Shown: positions 15,695 to 24,825, numbered from the stretch's first letter. The stretch: 64,000 bases of DNA from Rubrivivax sp. (GCA_030681795.1 JAUXRG010000063.1:1-64000), one strand, 5' to 3'. The notes: generated from the letters alone by a model not told the origin. Made by a program: numbers and translations.

Positions 15695-16234
15695 ATGGCC
15701 GGCATCCTGATCCTGTATTCAACCGTCGACGGCCACACGCGCCAGATCTGCGAGCGATTGCGCGTCGTGATCGAGGCCACGGGTCAGAGCGCCGTCGTCA
15801 AGCCAGTGGCGCAGGCCACGGCGCAGGACCTGGCGCAATGCGCCGCGGTGGTCATGGGCGCCGCCATCCGCTACGGCAAACACAAGCCCGAAGTGACCGC
15901 CTTCATCGCGCGGCACCAGGCGGCCCTGGAGGCCAGGCCGAACGCCTTCTTTTCGGTCAACGTGGTGGCGCGCAAGCCCGAGAAGAACCGGCCCGAGACC
16001 AACCCCTATCTGCAGAAGTTCCTGCGCTCGATCCGCTGGAAGCCGCAGATGCTGGCGGTGTTTGCCGGGCGCCTGGACTACCCGTCGTACGGGTTCGTGG
16101 ATCGGAACATGATCCGCCTGATCATGTGGATGACCAAGGGGCCCACGGCGCCAGACAGCGTGGTGGAGTTCACCGACTGGGCGCAGGTGGAGGCCTTCGG
16201 CGCGGCGGTGGCGCGCATGCCTGCCGCGCATTGA
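15695..16234 (+). CDS. hemG: Menaquinone-dependent protoporphyrinogen IX dehydrogenase
   Basis: A 179-aa flavodoxin-fold protein. ILILYSTVDGHTRQICERL is the FMN-phosphate loop, and GAAIRYGKHKPEV, FFSVNVVARKPEKNRP and GRLDYPSYGFVDRNMIRLIMWMTKG match HemG. The enzyme oxidises protoporphyrinogen IX to protoporphyrin IX with FMN and passes electrons to menaquinone. It can therefore work without oxygen when fumarate or another acceptor drains the quinol pool. It lies 7 bp after the ETF-type oxidoreductase and should share its FNR-box promoter. This links haem supply to anaerobic respiration in an organism with heavy haem demand. The start ATG 15695 gives the family N-terminus. Confidence 0.9.
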   Translation: MAGILILYSTVDGHTRQICERLRVVIEATGQSAVVKPVAQATAQDLAQCAAVVMGAAIRYGKHKPEVTAFIARHQAALEARPNAFFSVNVVARKPEKNRPETNPYLQKFLRSIRWKPQMLAVFAGRLDYPSYGFVDRNMIRLIMWMTKGPTAPDSVVEFTDWAQVEAFGAAVARMPAAH

Positions 16235-16235
16235 A

Positions 16236-16264
16236 GCACCGGCCCGGCGGCCGGGCAGCGGTGC
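16236..16264. terminator. Hairpin between convergent genes
   Basis: GCACCG (16236-16241) pairs with CGGTGC (16259-16264), and inside it GCCCGG (16242-16247) pairs with CCGGGC (16251-16256), with a 2-nt bulge. It lies between the convergent hemG and mtrB genes and probably ends transcription. There is no T-run. Confidence 0.5.
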
Positions 16265-16277
16265 CCCGCCCGGGCAT

Positions 16278-18362
16278 TCAGAAACGGTAGCGCATCACCA
16301 GGCTCACGACGTCGATCTTGTAGCGTGCCGGTTGCTCGCCCAGCGTGAGCACGTTCGGGATGGTCGCCGGCAGCACGCCGTCCAGGCTCCAGTCGCGCGA
16401 GTCGTAGCGTTCATGCCAGAAGCTCCCGGTGAGCGAGATGACCTCGTTCAGACGGTAGGTGGCGAACAGCTTGAAGCGATCCAGCCGGGTGCGCCCGTTG
16501 GGGAAGGGCGGGCTGGCCGCCGCGGTGTCGAGCTCGATCTCGCTGCGCGAGTGCGATGCCGTGAGGTCGGCGCCGATGTCGAGCCTGTCCTTGATGACCG
16601 CGTGGCGCAGGCTCAGGCCGAACACCGAGGTGGCGTCCCGATTCAGTGCCCACCAATCGGGCACGCCGAAAGCCTGGCTGCCGGTCTGGCGTGAGCGGAT
16701 CTGGTCGCCGCGGGCGAAGAGCAGGAGCTGTGTCTGCTCGCTGATTGCCCACGAGATGTCGGCTCCGATGCCGATGGTCCGCGCGTCGCTCAGGCCGATC
16801 GTGGACAAGGGGTAGTTGTCATCGGCGTAGTCGAAGTCCAGGCCGAAACTGAAGGTCTCCGAGAGCGCGAAGTCGGCCCGCACGCCGGTGGTCTGGCGCA
16901 CGCGCTTGGCCATGCTGTATTTGCGCAGCAGCGGGTTCTCTGCCGGGTCGACCCAGGCCAGCGGCGCGTAGGCCGACGGGTCGCGCTGGCCATGGGCCAG
17001 CTTCAGCGCCAGCGTGAAGTTCTCGACCGGCTGCGCCGACGCGCGCGCAAACGCCGTCGTCTCGCGCGTGAGCGAGACTTCCTGCTGCGAGCGCTCCAGC
17101 GTGTGGTGCTCGGCGCCGACCACGAGCTTCAGGCTGCCCGGCCCACGGTAATCGGCGTTGAGCTTCACGCGGTCCTGGGTGAAGCTGTAAGGCCGGTTGG
17201 TGCGCAGCGGGCCCAGGAACATGTCGGTCGAGACGGTCTGGTAAGTGGCGGTGGGCGTCTGGTTGTCGCGTTCGTCGCGCGAGAGGGTGGCATTGAGGCG
17301 GAGCTTGTCGGACACGGCCGCCGTCAGCCGCACGCTGGCATTGAGCGTGTCCACCCGCCCCTGCAGCGAGCTCGCCGGCAGGCCGGGCACGGCCAGGCCG
17401 GTGTTGAGCGTGGAGGCCAGGAAGGACGCGTCCTGGGTCATGCGGCCGCTGGCGATGTCGGCGCTGGCGCGCACCTGAGGGCTGAACTGGTAGGCCAGCG
17501 TGGCCTGCAACTGGTGGAACTGGTTGTCCGGCGCCAACGCGAGCTGGCCGCGCTCAGCGGTGAGGGCTCCAAGGGTGTAGGGGTTGGACCAGGTCAAGGC
17601 GGACTGGGCATTGCGAAACGTCGACGCCTGGTACCCGAGGCTGGCTTGAAATTGACGCCCCGAGTAGATGACGGTGGCCTCGAGTTCATCCGTGCTCTGG
17701 TCGAGGGGCGCGACGAGCTGTGCTGCGGTGACGAAGAAAGCGCCCGAGGTGCGCTGGGTGCCGTCACGCACCATGTGGCGGGCACCGACCCGCAGGCTGA
17801 AATCACCCGAGGCCAACCAGGTGGCACCGAGATCGAGGCGCGAGCGCTTGTAGCCCACGCCCACAGCCTGCAGCGTGCTCGCCAGTGGCATCTCCGCCGT
17901 GGTGGCTGAAGCGAAACCCGGGGGCAGGGTGAGCACGTCGCCGCCCACGCCGAGGAAGGGTGTGGCTGCACCGTCTGAAAAGTGCCGGGGCAGTTCGTCG
18001 TAGGCCAGGCGCACGCCGAGCCGGCCCTCGATGCCGCCGTTCAGCGACAGCGATCGCGTGTCCAGGCCGAGGTCGGCCGCGGTGAGGCTGCCATGCAGGC
18101 CGTCGTCGCCGTGGTAGTGGATCGAGCCGCCGACAGCCAGGTAGGCACCCTTGCGCTGGAGTCCGCTGGTGTCGCCAAAGCGCGCCGAGCGGTCCGAGAC
18201 GTTTCCCGCGCCGACCTCGACACTGCCGCTGACCCCTTGCTCGAAGGGACAGAGCTTGCATTGCCACCGGGAGGTGTCCTCCGCGGCGCCGGCGTTCAGG
18301 GCGGCGGCGGACGACAGGGCACCGACGGTGCCGAGCAGAAGCCATGGGCTGGAGGTTCTCAT
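16278..18362 (-). CDS. mtrB: MtrB/PioB-family outer-membrane beta-barrel
   Basis: A 694-aa protein with a signal peptide (to about residue 26). Shortly after comes CKLCPF, the CXXC element typical of MtrB homologues. The rest is a regular series of amphipathic beta strands ending in MRYRF, with a C-terminal aromatic residue as required for barrel assembly. MtrB forms a sheath around the decahaem MtrA so that electrons can cross the outer membrane to MtrC. It is the last gene of a four-gene minus-strand operon, 37 bp after mtrA. Its length is close to that of Shewanella MtrB. Confidence 0.9.
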   Translation of the reverse strand: MRTSSPWLLLGTVGALSSAAALNAGAAEDTSRWQCKLCPFEQGVSGSVEVGAGNVSDRSARFGDTSGLQRKGAYLAVGGSIHYHGDDGLHGSLTAADLGLDTRSLSLNGGIEGRLGVRLAYDELPRHFSDGAATPFLGVGGDVLTLPPGFASATTAEMPLASTLQAVGVGYKRSRLDLGATWLASGDFSLRVGARHMVRDGTQRTSGAFFVTAAQLVAPLDQSTDELEATVIYSGRQFQASLGYQASTFRNAQSALTWSNPYTLGALTAERGQLALAPDNQFHQLQATLAYQFSPQVRASADIASGRMTQDASFLASTLNTGLAVPGLPASSLQGRVDTLNASVRLTAAVSDKLRLNATLSRDERDNQTPTATYQTVSTDMFLGPLRTNRPYSFTQDRVKLNADYRGPGSLKLVVGAEHHTLERSQQEVSLTRETTAFARASAQPVENFTLALKLAHGQRDPSAYAPLAWVDPAENPLLRKYSMAKRVRQTTGVRADFALSETFSFGLDFDYADDNYPLSTIGLSDARTIGIGADISWAISEQTQLLLFARGDQIRSRQTGSQAFGVPDWWALNRDATSVFGLSLRHAVIKDRLDIGADLTASHSRSEIELDTAAASPPFPNGRTRLDRFKLFATYRLNEVISLTGSFWHERYDSRDWSLDGVLPATIPNVLTLGEQPARYKIDVVSLVMRYRF

Positions 18363-18399
18363 GTCGCGCGTCCGTTGGAGTGGGGGCTGGCCGGGTGGC

Positions 18400-19398
18400 T
18401 CATCGCATCAGCTTGGCGCCGGAGGGGTGGTTGGACCCGTGCACCTGCGAGTGGCAGTTCGTGCAGCTGCCGGCCAGCAGGAAGGCCGAGCTGCCCGCTG
18501 CCGTGCCGCCAGGAAGCGACGCGCCGGTGCGCGCAATGGCCGGGTGGCTGGCCGTCGTGTGGCATTGCTGGCACAGCAGCGGGGGGGTCTTGGTCAGCAG
18601 GGCGGGCCGCACCGAACCGTGGGCGGCATGGCACAGCGAGCAGTCCTCGGCCACCGGGGCGTGCTCCCACAGCACCGGGCCGCGCTTTTCGGCGTGGCAG
18701 CTGTAGCAGGTCTGGTTCAAGGTGGGTTTGACCAGCATCGCGGGGTTGCTGGTGCCATGTTGGTTGTGGCAATCGCTGCATCCCATGCGGCCGTTCTTCA
18801 CGGGGTGGGTCGAGGCCTTCTGGAACTCGGCCCGCTGCTTGCTGTGGCAGCCCAGGCAGATGTCCTGTTCGGTGCTCTTGGTGAGCACCGCGTCGCGTTC
18901 GGCGTGGACCTTGTGGCAATCGGTGCAGGCCAGGCCGTTGCGGTCGTGGGCGCCGGAGTGCCAGCCGCTGCGCGAGAAGCCCTCATGGCACGACAGGCAG
19001 GCCTGATTGCGCACTTGCACCGGCAGGAAGGAATCCTTCTTGAAGCTGTTGGTGGTCAGCGTCTTCTTGCTGCCCTTGGCGGAGTGGCGGGCGCCGGGGC
19101 CGTGGCAGGCCTCGCACTGCAGGCCGCCGGGCCCGAAAGGCGCCCGGGCGCTGCCACGTTGCGCATGCTTGCTCTTGAAGAGGGCCGCGGTGGAAAAGGT
19201 GGCGCTCTCCTCGTCGTGGCAACCCAGGCAGGTGTCAGCACCCTTTTCCGAGTATTCGGTGCCTTGGCCCGTGGCGGACGCCGGTGCGGGTGCCGGTGCG
19301 GCGTCCGCGGACGCCGCGCTCTGCGCCAGGGCGGCCGCCGACAGCGCCAGCGCCGCGAGGCCCAGCAGAACCTGTAACGCCGATTTCTTGATGTTCAT
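18400..19398 (-). CDS. mtrA: Decahaem periplasmic cytochrome, MtrA/DmsE family
   Basis: A 332-aa secreted cytochrome, almost the same length as Shewanella MtrA. The signal peptide (residues 1-26) ends AALAQ. Ten CXXCH motifs follow: CLGCH, CEACH, CLSCH, CTDCH, CLGCH, CSDCH, CYSCH, CSLCH, CQQCH and CTNCH. The C-terminal HGSNHPSGAKLMR is typical of the DmsE/MtrA family. It should sit inside the MtrB barrel as the transmembrane wire. The open frame extends upstream to 20016 inside the neighbouring gene; I chose ATG 19398, which gives the signal peptide MNIKKSALQV. It is third in the conduit operon. Confidence 0.93.
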   Translation of the reverse strand: MNIKKSALQVLLGLAALALSAAALAQSAASADAAPAPAPASATGQGTEYSEKGADTCLGCHDEESATFSTAALFKSKHAQRGSARAPFGPGGLQCEACHGPGARHSAKGSKKTLTTNSFKKDSFLPVQVRNQACLSCHEGFSRSGWHSGAHDRNGLACTDCHKVHAERDAVLTKSTEQDICLGCHSKQRAEFQKASTHPVKNGRMGCSDCHNQHGTSNPAMLVKPTLNQTCYSCHAEKRGPVLWEHAPVAEDCSLCHAAHGSVRPALLTKTPPLLCQQCHTTASHPAIARTGASLPGGTAAGSSAFLLAGSCTNCHSQVHGSNHPSGAKLMR

Positions 19399-19472
19399 CG
19401 TTGTCTGCCCGTCAGCCCTGTTCGCGATCGTTGCGCCCACCAGTCCACCCCTTGTGCGGGGCCGGCCCGCAC

Positions 19473-21764
19473 CTACTTGACTCCGTGAAGGGTCTTCACG
19501 TCGAAGACCTTGCCTGCACCGTGGCACAGCACGCAGGTCTCGCCGGCGGCGCTGCCGAGCGCCGCCTGCGTGGACGAGAAGCTGCCGCCGTTGGGCGGGT
19601 TTTCCATGTGTGCGCGCGCCGGAACGCTGTCGTGGCAGGACGAACAGACGGCGGCCGTCGGCGAGATGCGCAGGTTGTCCGCGGCATCGGTGCTCGAGGC
19701 ACCGCTGGCCACGGTGGTGCCCAGGATGCCGCTGGCCGTGGGTGCAGCCCAGACGCCGGCCAGCTGGTACGAATTGCCCGCATGGCAGGTCGTGCAGTCG
19801 CTCAGCCGGCCGGGGAAGACCACGCCGCTGTAGTCGTTGACGCTGCCGCCGAAACCATAGACCACGAGACCCTTGGTGCGCATGCCGCCCTGGCCTGACT
19901 GGCCGGCGTGCAGGCCATGGATCAGGGTCTTGAAATCGATGGCTTCTTCGGCCTTGCCATCGACCGTGCCCGTGGCCGGCCGCCGCGCGGCGTCGGTGGC
20001 GTTGCCGTTGTGGCAAACCGAACAGACACCGACCTCATCGCTGCGGTTGTTGCCGTGCAGGCTGAGCACGTCGTGGCAGACGTTGCACTTGGCCATGTCG
20101 ACGACGCTTCGCCGCGCCACCACGCTGCCGCTGACGGCGGCGTCCTTGAAGACGCTCTTCACGGCCAACCGGTCGGTGAAGACGCCTGCGGTGCTGACAT
20201 CACCCGCCGGGTGGCCTTCGATCGTCGCGCGCAGCGTACCGCTCAGGCCGGCCGGGAGGGCCACTGGCGAGGTCACGGTGTAGGTGCCCGCCGCAGCGCC
20301 GGGCACGGCGGAGGTCAACGCATTGATGCTGATCGGCTGGCCGAAGGCCTGCCCGCTGCCTTCGTTGCCGAAGTCCTTGGTCGTCCAGCCGAGCTTGACC
20401 GTCAGGGTGCTTGCGGCGCCTGCGGTGAAGGCCGGTGAGGTGGTGATGCTGTACGCAGCGTCGCCCTGCGTCGGATCGGTGACCGAGAAGGTGACCACGG
20501 GCCTGGCGCCTGGCGTGGTCCCGGTCACGCCGAGGATCTTGTACTGGAACCTCGCCGCGGCAGCCTTCAGGCGGTTCGGGAAGCTGTGCGCCAGCGCGAC
20601 ATCCTTGCTGTCGCTGAACTTGCCCGGTGCGTGGCAGGTTGCGCAGGTGCTGTCGTCGGTCATCGCACCGCCCGAGTGCGCCCGGGTCTGGTAGGGGCGC
20701 GAGGCATCCGGGGCCGAGCCAAAGTACACGTTGTCGTGGCACGAACCGCAGGCGTTGATGCTGGGCTGCGAGCGCCAATGGTCGCCTTGCGCCGTGGCCA
20801 CGACGCTGTTGCCGGTCGTGGCGCTGTGGCAGCGCACGCAGTGGCGCGAGTCCTGCGTGAAGACGACGCGGGAGAAGTCGGCACTGCCGATCAGGTAAGG
20901 CGAGCCCGCGGCCACGCTGGGCAAGGGCAGGCCGGCCCGGTTGTAGTGGATGCGGTGGACCATGACCTTGAAGTCCACCGAGACGCCGGGTGTGCCTGCC
21001 ACCCAGCTGCCCGGGTTGTGGCAGGTGACGCAGAGCTTGGTGTCCACGGCCGTGCCGTGGGCCTTGAGCTCGACATGGCAGCTGTTGCAGGTGTCGGTGG
21101 CGACCACTTCGCGTTGCGTCGGCATGGCGCTGCCGTCCGGGACGAAGTCGAATATGCCGCTGGCCGGCACGTAGGCGCTGTTGCCTTGCTGGATGGCGAC
21201 GCGGTGGGTCAGCCTGGGCTCGAAGCGGAGATCCAGCGGCTTGCCCGCGGCGTCGGTGCAGGGAGCGGGGCAGGCGCCGGCGGAGGCGTTGGTGATGTCG
21301 GTGGCGAAGGTATAGGTGTAGCTGCCGCCACCGTGGCTGACCAGCGTGCCGAAAGGGAAACCGGCGCCTGCACGTTCCTGGGCGCCCTGGACGGCTCCGT
21401 CGATGCCGCGGTTGATGTAGTTTTGCCAATCGGCCGGGCCACCGCCGGCGCCTGGCACGAGCTTGGCGACATTGAAGCGCAGGTCCGTCGTGACCAGGCC
21501 GGTCATGCCCTGGTCGGCCTGGTTGGTGACGGTGAAGTCCACCGAGGGTCGGCCCGCCACCGTGACCTTCGTGACGGTGATCTTCAGCGCTGTCGCGGCG
21601 CTCAGGCCGGCCGTTCCGGTGGAGATGCCGGTCACCGTCACATCCACGGCCGCGGCCGGGGTGCTCTGCGCAGGGTCACCGCCGCCGCAGGCGGCCAGCC
21701 CGAGAGCCAGCAGGCCCGCAGCCCATCGGGCCAGCCAGGGGTTGGAGTTCGGATTCCTGTTCAT
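19473..21764 (-). CDS. OmcA/MtrC-family decahaem surface lipoprotein (763 aa)
   Basis: A lipoprotein: MNRNPNSNPWLARW, a hydrophobic core and the lipobox LAAC followed by GGGD. Ten CXXCH motifs are spread in two groups with beta-rich stretches between: CNSCH, CVTCH, CVRCH, CGSCH and CATCH, then CNVCH, CSVCH, CTTCH, CSSCH and CVLCH. Two pentahaem domains alternating with beta domains is the layout of MtrC/OmcA, which face the outside and reduce metals or other extracellular acceptors. The start is ATG 21764; a longer open frame to 21986 lies upstream but lacks the lipoprotein signal. It is second in the operon, between the larger decahaem lipoprotein and mtrA. Confidence 0.9.
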   Translation of the reverse strand: MNRNPNSNPWLARWAAGLLALGLAACGGGDPAQSTPAAAVDVTVTGISTGTAGLSAATALKITVTKVTVAGRPSVDFTVTNQADQGMTGLVTTDLRFNVAKLVPGAGGGPADWQNYINRGIDGAVQGAQERAGAGFPFGTLVSHGGGSYTYTFATDITNASAGACPAPCTDAAGKPLDLRFEPRLTHRVAIQQGNSAYVPASGIFDFVPDGSAMPTQREVVATDTCNSCHVELKAHGTAVDTKLCVTCHNPGSWVAGTPGVSVDFKVMVHRIHYNRAGLPLPSVAAGSPYLIGSADFSRVVFTQDSRHCVRCHSATTGNSVVATAQGDHWRSQPSINACGSCHDNVYFGSAPDASRPYQTRAHSGGAMTDDSTCATCHAPGKFSDSKDVALAHSFPNRLKAAAARFQYKILGVTGTTPGARPVVTFSVTDPTQGDAAYSITTSPAFTAGAASTLTVKLGWTTKDFGNEGSGQAFGQPISINALTSAVPGAAAGTYTVTSPVALPAGLSGTLRATIEGHPAGDVSTAGVFTDRLAVKSVFKDAAVSGSVVARRSVVDMAKCNVCHDVLSLHGNNRSDEVGVCSVCHNGNATDAARRPATGTVDGKAEEAIDFKTLIHGLHAGQSGQGGMRTKGLVVYGFGGSVNDYSGVVFPGRLSDCTTCHAGNSYQLAGVWAAPTASGILGTTVASGASSTDAADNLRISPTAAVCSSCHDSVPARAHMENPPNGGSFSSTQAALGSAAGETCVLCHGAGKVFDVKTLHGVK

Positions 21765-21825
21765 GGGCACACCCTTGTTCGGCCCTGCCGGGCGCGTGAT
21801 CTTCTGACTTGCCGTGGAGCGCAGT

Positions 21826-24567
21826 TCACTGCCTCGGGTGCACCGCCTTGATGTCGGCGACCTTGCCGGGCCCATGGCAGACCGTGCAGGACTCGGTGGT
21901 ATTGAGCGCCGCGCTGCGCGGGGCATAGATCGACCCGCCGTTGGACTGCATGTGCGACGTGGCCAGGGCGGAATCGTGGCAAGCAAAGCACACCGAGGTG
22001 ACGGGCGAGATGACCAGTGTGGTGCCCGCCGCCGGCGTGGTCACGCCCGTGGCCGCATTGAACGAGAAGCCCGCGCCGTAGTCGGTCACGTTGTCGGCGA
22101 CCACGTACGGCGACAGCGAGAAGATCGCCAGTGCGGTGGCCGAGGCCGTGCCGTTGTACTTGCCCGTGCCCACCGCCCGATAGGGCCGGTTGAGCAGGGC
22201 GCTGGCCGATGCCGTGGCACTGAAGTCATAGGTGCCGGCCACGTGGCAGGTCTCGCATTGGCTCAGCACGCCCGGGTAGCCCACGTTGGCGAACGAATCG
22301 GTCGTCGAGACCGCGTGCCAGGTGAAGGGCTTGCTGCGCTTGGCGCCGGCGTGGATCGCGTGCACGAAGTAGGCCGAATCGGCCGACCAGCCGCTGCTCG
22401 TGCGATTGGGCGTGTGGCACCAGGAGCAGGAAGCGCCGTCGTTGCGCTGCCCGGCGTGGAACGACACGGCGGTGAACACGCCCAACTGCTCGTGGCACTT
22501 GTCGCACAGGCCATCGGCGACGATGGTGCGGCGCCCGGTGTAGCCGGTGGCCACCATGGTGGCGTCCTGCACGGCCACGATCAGGCCGCCGGTCTTGAGT
22601 GTCGGCACGACAGGCGAGGCGGTCATCGGGTACGCCGCCAGGTTGCTTTGCGTGAGCGGCTGTGTCGCGGTCAGGCCATAGCTGTAGCCCAGGCCGCCGG
22701 TCAGCATGACGGCGTTGCTGGGGATCTTCACGCCGGTGAGCGTCACGGTGTAGTAGCCGCTGGCATCCGGCCCGGTGAGGGTGCCCGCGCCCGCGGCCGC
22801 GGCGGTGCCGGCCCACAGGCCGCGCAGGTAACCCGAGACGGAGGCGTTGAAGTCGGCCGGCGCGGCAATGCCGTCCTGCGGAACGGCGAATACGAAATAG
22901 GCGCTCGGCGAGCCCACGAAGCCGTCCCACATCTCCTTGCCGGCGGCGTAGGTGTTGAAGGGGACGGCCACACCGTTTTGCAGCATGCGGAAGACCATGC
23001 TCGGCTGGCGCGTCGTGGCGTCGACCGTCACGCTCTTCAGGTCGTAGGAAACCAGGATGGCGCCGGCCGGCAGGTTCTTCGTGTTGCCCGCGATATAGGC
23101 CGCGGCCGTATTGTTGTTGCCGCCGGCAACCAGCAGTGAGTTCAGCGGGTTGGGCGGCGTCACCGGGATGTGGCTGACCGCGATGGCATCGGCCTTGTGG
23201 CAGATGCTGCACAGGGCATCGTCGGCCAGCGGGCCCACCGGGTGCGCGAACGGGGTCGAGGTCAGGCCCGCCGCGGCGTCGGCGAGGGTCACCCCTTTGC
23301 CGGTGGCGAAATTGATGCCGTCGTGGCAGGCGCCGCAGGCCAGGGCGCTGGGTGCGCTCTTCCAGTTGTTGCCCTGCGGCGTCGGGTGGGCAGCGCCCGT
23401 GTCATTGCTGTGGCACTTGCTGCAGTTGCGGATGTCCTGCGGATACTTGATCTCGTTGAAGGGCACGCCGGCGTAGTTGTAGCCCTGCTTGGCGAGTTCA
23501 GCGCCCAGATGGAGCTTGTGGACCAGCACGGGGAAGTCGCCCGAAACCGCACCGTCGGCAATATAGGTCGAAGCGCCGGCCGGGAAGGCGAGGTTCGTCG
23601 AGACGGTATTCGTGCGGCCGTACTTGCGCTGGGCGGTGTGGCAGACGACGCACAGGTTGGAGTCGTAGCGGTTGCCGCTGTGGAAACTGGCGCTCTCGGT
23701 GCCGACGATGCCGCCGAGCTTGCCGTGGCATTCGTTGCAGCTCGCCTTGTCGGTGATCGTGCGCTGCGCATCCGTGGCCGTCACCGCCTTGCCGGTGGAC
23801 GGAATGAAGTCATGAACCACGTTCACCGGGCTGGACATGTTCACGGCCGTGAGCGTCGTCACGCCTGTGGGCGTATTCGACCCGGTGCCGGGCGCGGCGC
23901 CGGAGACGGTCATCACCAGCCGGTGCGTCAGGCTTGCGTTGTAGCTGAGGTCACCCAGGTCGGCGGCGGCATTCGGTGCGCTGAGCGTGGCGGCCACGAC
24001 GAAGTCCTTCATCTTCGTGATGTCGCGGTAGAACGTATACGAATAGGTGCCGTCCTTGTAGTCGACCAGCGTGCCGGTGTTGTCGGTGGACGGACGCGCG
24101 GGCGCAGCTGCCGCGGTTGTCGTGGGCACCGTGCTGACGATATAGCTCACCCACTTGCTGGGGCTGCTGTTGCTCCCCGGCACCAGCTTGGCCAGCGCAA
24201 AGGCCAGGTTCGGATAGCTCGCCACGGTGGCCGTGGAACTCTTGGCGGTGCTGCCGAAGCCGACGATGGCGTTGCCATCGGTATCGGTGAGCGAAAAATA
24301 GACCTTGGGCGCGCCTTCGACCGTGATCTTGCCCAGCGTGACCTTGACCTGCAGGGCGGCGAAGGCCGCGGCCGGCGTGCTGGCTGTCAGCGTGATCGGT
24401 GACTTGCCGGTGGGCACCGCGACCGGCGGTGGGTCGGAGGCCGCGGGCGGTGGCGGCGGGGCGCTCGGCGCGTCGTCGCTACCGCCGCCGCAGCCGGAGA
24501 GGGCCAGCAGGGCGGCCACGCAGGCGCTCAACAGGCCCCGCCAAACATAAGACTTCGCGCTTGTCAT
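21826..24567 (-). CDS. OmcA/MtrC-family decahaem surface lipoprotein (913 aa)
   Basis: The first gene of the conduit operon. The signal MTSAKSYVWRGLLSAC ends in lipobox LSGC followed by GGGSDD. Ten CXXCH motifs: CNECH, CVVCH, CSKCH, CGACH and CSICH, then CDKCH, CSWCH, CETCH, CFACH and CTVCH. The last block, CTVCHGPGKVADIKAVH, parallels CVLCHGAGKVFDVKTLHG in the 763-aa neighbour, supporting common ancestry by duplication. At 913 aa it is longer than typical MtrC or OmcA because of larger beta-rich segments before, between and after the haem groups. The start is ATG 24567; an upstream in-frame start at 24738 would precede the lipoprotein signal with 57 unsuitable residues. I found no FNR box at the expected distance on this strand. 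Confidence 0.9.
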   Translation of the reverse strand: MTSAKSYVWRGLLSACVAALLALSGCGGGSDDAPSAPPPPPAASDPPPVAVPTGKSPITLTASTPAAAFAALQVKVTLGKITVEGAPKVYFSLTDTDGNAIVGFGSTAKSSTATVASYPNLAFALAKLVPGSNSSPSKWVSYIVSTVPTTTAAAAPARPSTDNTGTLVDYKDGTYSYTFYRDITKMKDFVVAATLSAPNAAADLGDLSYNASLTHRLVMTVSGAAPGTGSNTPTGVTTLTAVNMSSPVNVVHDFIPSTGKAVTATDAQRTITDKASCNECHGKLGGIVGTESASFHSGNRYDSNLCVVCHTAQRKYGRTNTVSTNLAFPAGASTYIADGAVSGDFPVLVHKLHLGAELAKQGYNYAGVPFNEIKYPQDIRNCSKCHSNDTGAAHPTPQGNNWKSAPSALACGACHDGINFATGKGVTLADAAAGLTSTPFAHPVGPLADDALCSICHKADAIAVSHIPVTPPNPLNSLLVAGGNNNTAAAYIAGNTKNLPAGAILVSYDLKSVTVDATTRQPSMVFRMLQNGVAVPFNTYAAGKEMWDGFVGSPSAYFVFAVPQDGIAAPADFNASVSGYLRGLWAGTAAAAGAGTLTGPDASGYYTVTLTGVKIPSNAVMLTGGLGYSYGLTATQPLTQSNLAAYPMTASPVVPTLKTGGLIVAVQDATMVATGYTGRRTIVADGLCDKCHEQLGVFTAVSFHAGQRNDGASCSWCHTPNRTSSGWSADSAYFVHAIHAGAKRSKPFTWHAVSTTDSFANVGYPGVLSQCETCHVAGTYDFSATASASALLNRPYRAVGTGKYNGTASATALAIFSLSPYVVADNVTDYGAGFSFNAATGVTTPAAGTTLVISPVTSVCFACHDSALATSHMQSNGGSIYAPRSAALNTTESCTVCHGPGKVADIKAVHPRQ

Positions 24568-24737
24568 TGCTCTTCTACCCCTTGAACCCCGTGAGTCATC
24601 GAAGTCGAACCTGGAAAGTGCTGGACCTTGCGAGCGTTCAACGGCCAGGCCCTGCATCACCTGAAATACACCTCCGGGATGGTCTACCGGCCAGGGTGCG
24701 TCGCGCAAGGCAATTGGCCAGACCAAGCCGCGACACA

Positions 24738-24751
24738 TTGCGCTAGATCAA
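24738..24751. promoter_or_regulatory. Possible FNR/Anr-type box between divergent operons
   Basis: TTGCGCTAGATCAA matches the FNR consensus at 8 of 10 positions. No -10 hexamer stands at the class II distance on either strand, so which operon it would serve, if any, is unclear. It lies 171 bp upstream of the surface lipoprotein start and 257 bp upstream of the Nfn-like gene. Confidence 0.4.
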
Positions 24752-24825
24752 GTTTGGCCATCCGCCCGGTGCGCGCCACGGCGATAACCCTAAGGGGCTT
24801 GTGGGAAGCCTGGCTTTCCGGTCTC

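Noticed and set aside
13525..15780. A 751-codon open frame antisense to the ETF-type oxidoreductase
   Set aside because: Shadow of a gene with clear Fe-S and CCG motifs on the plus strand.
16278..24567. PioAB/MtoAB-type iron oxidation as the role of the conduit
   Set aside because: Iron-oxidising systems usually lack MtrC/OmcA lipoproteins. Two are present here together with quinol-oxidising inner-membrane proteins, so outward electron flow is more likely, though reversal is not excluded.
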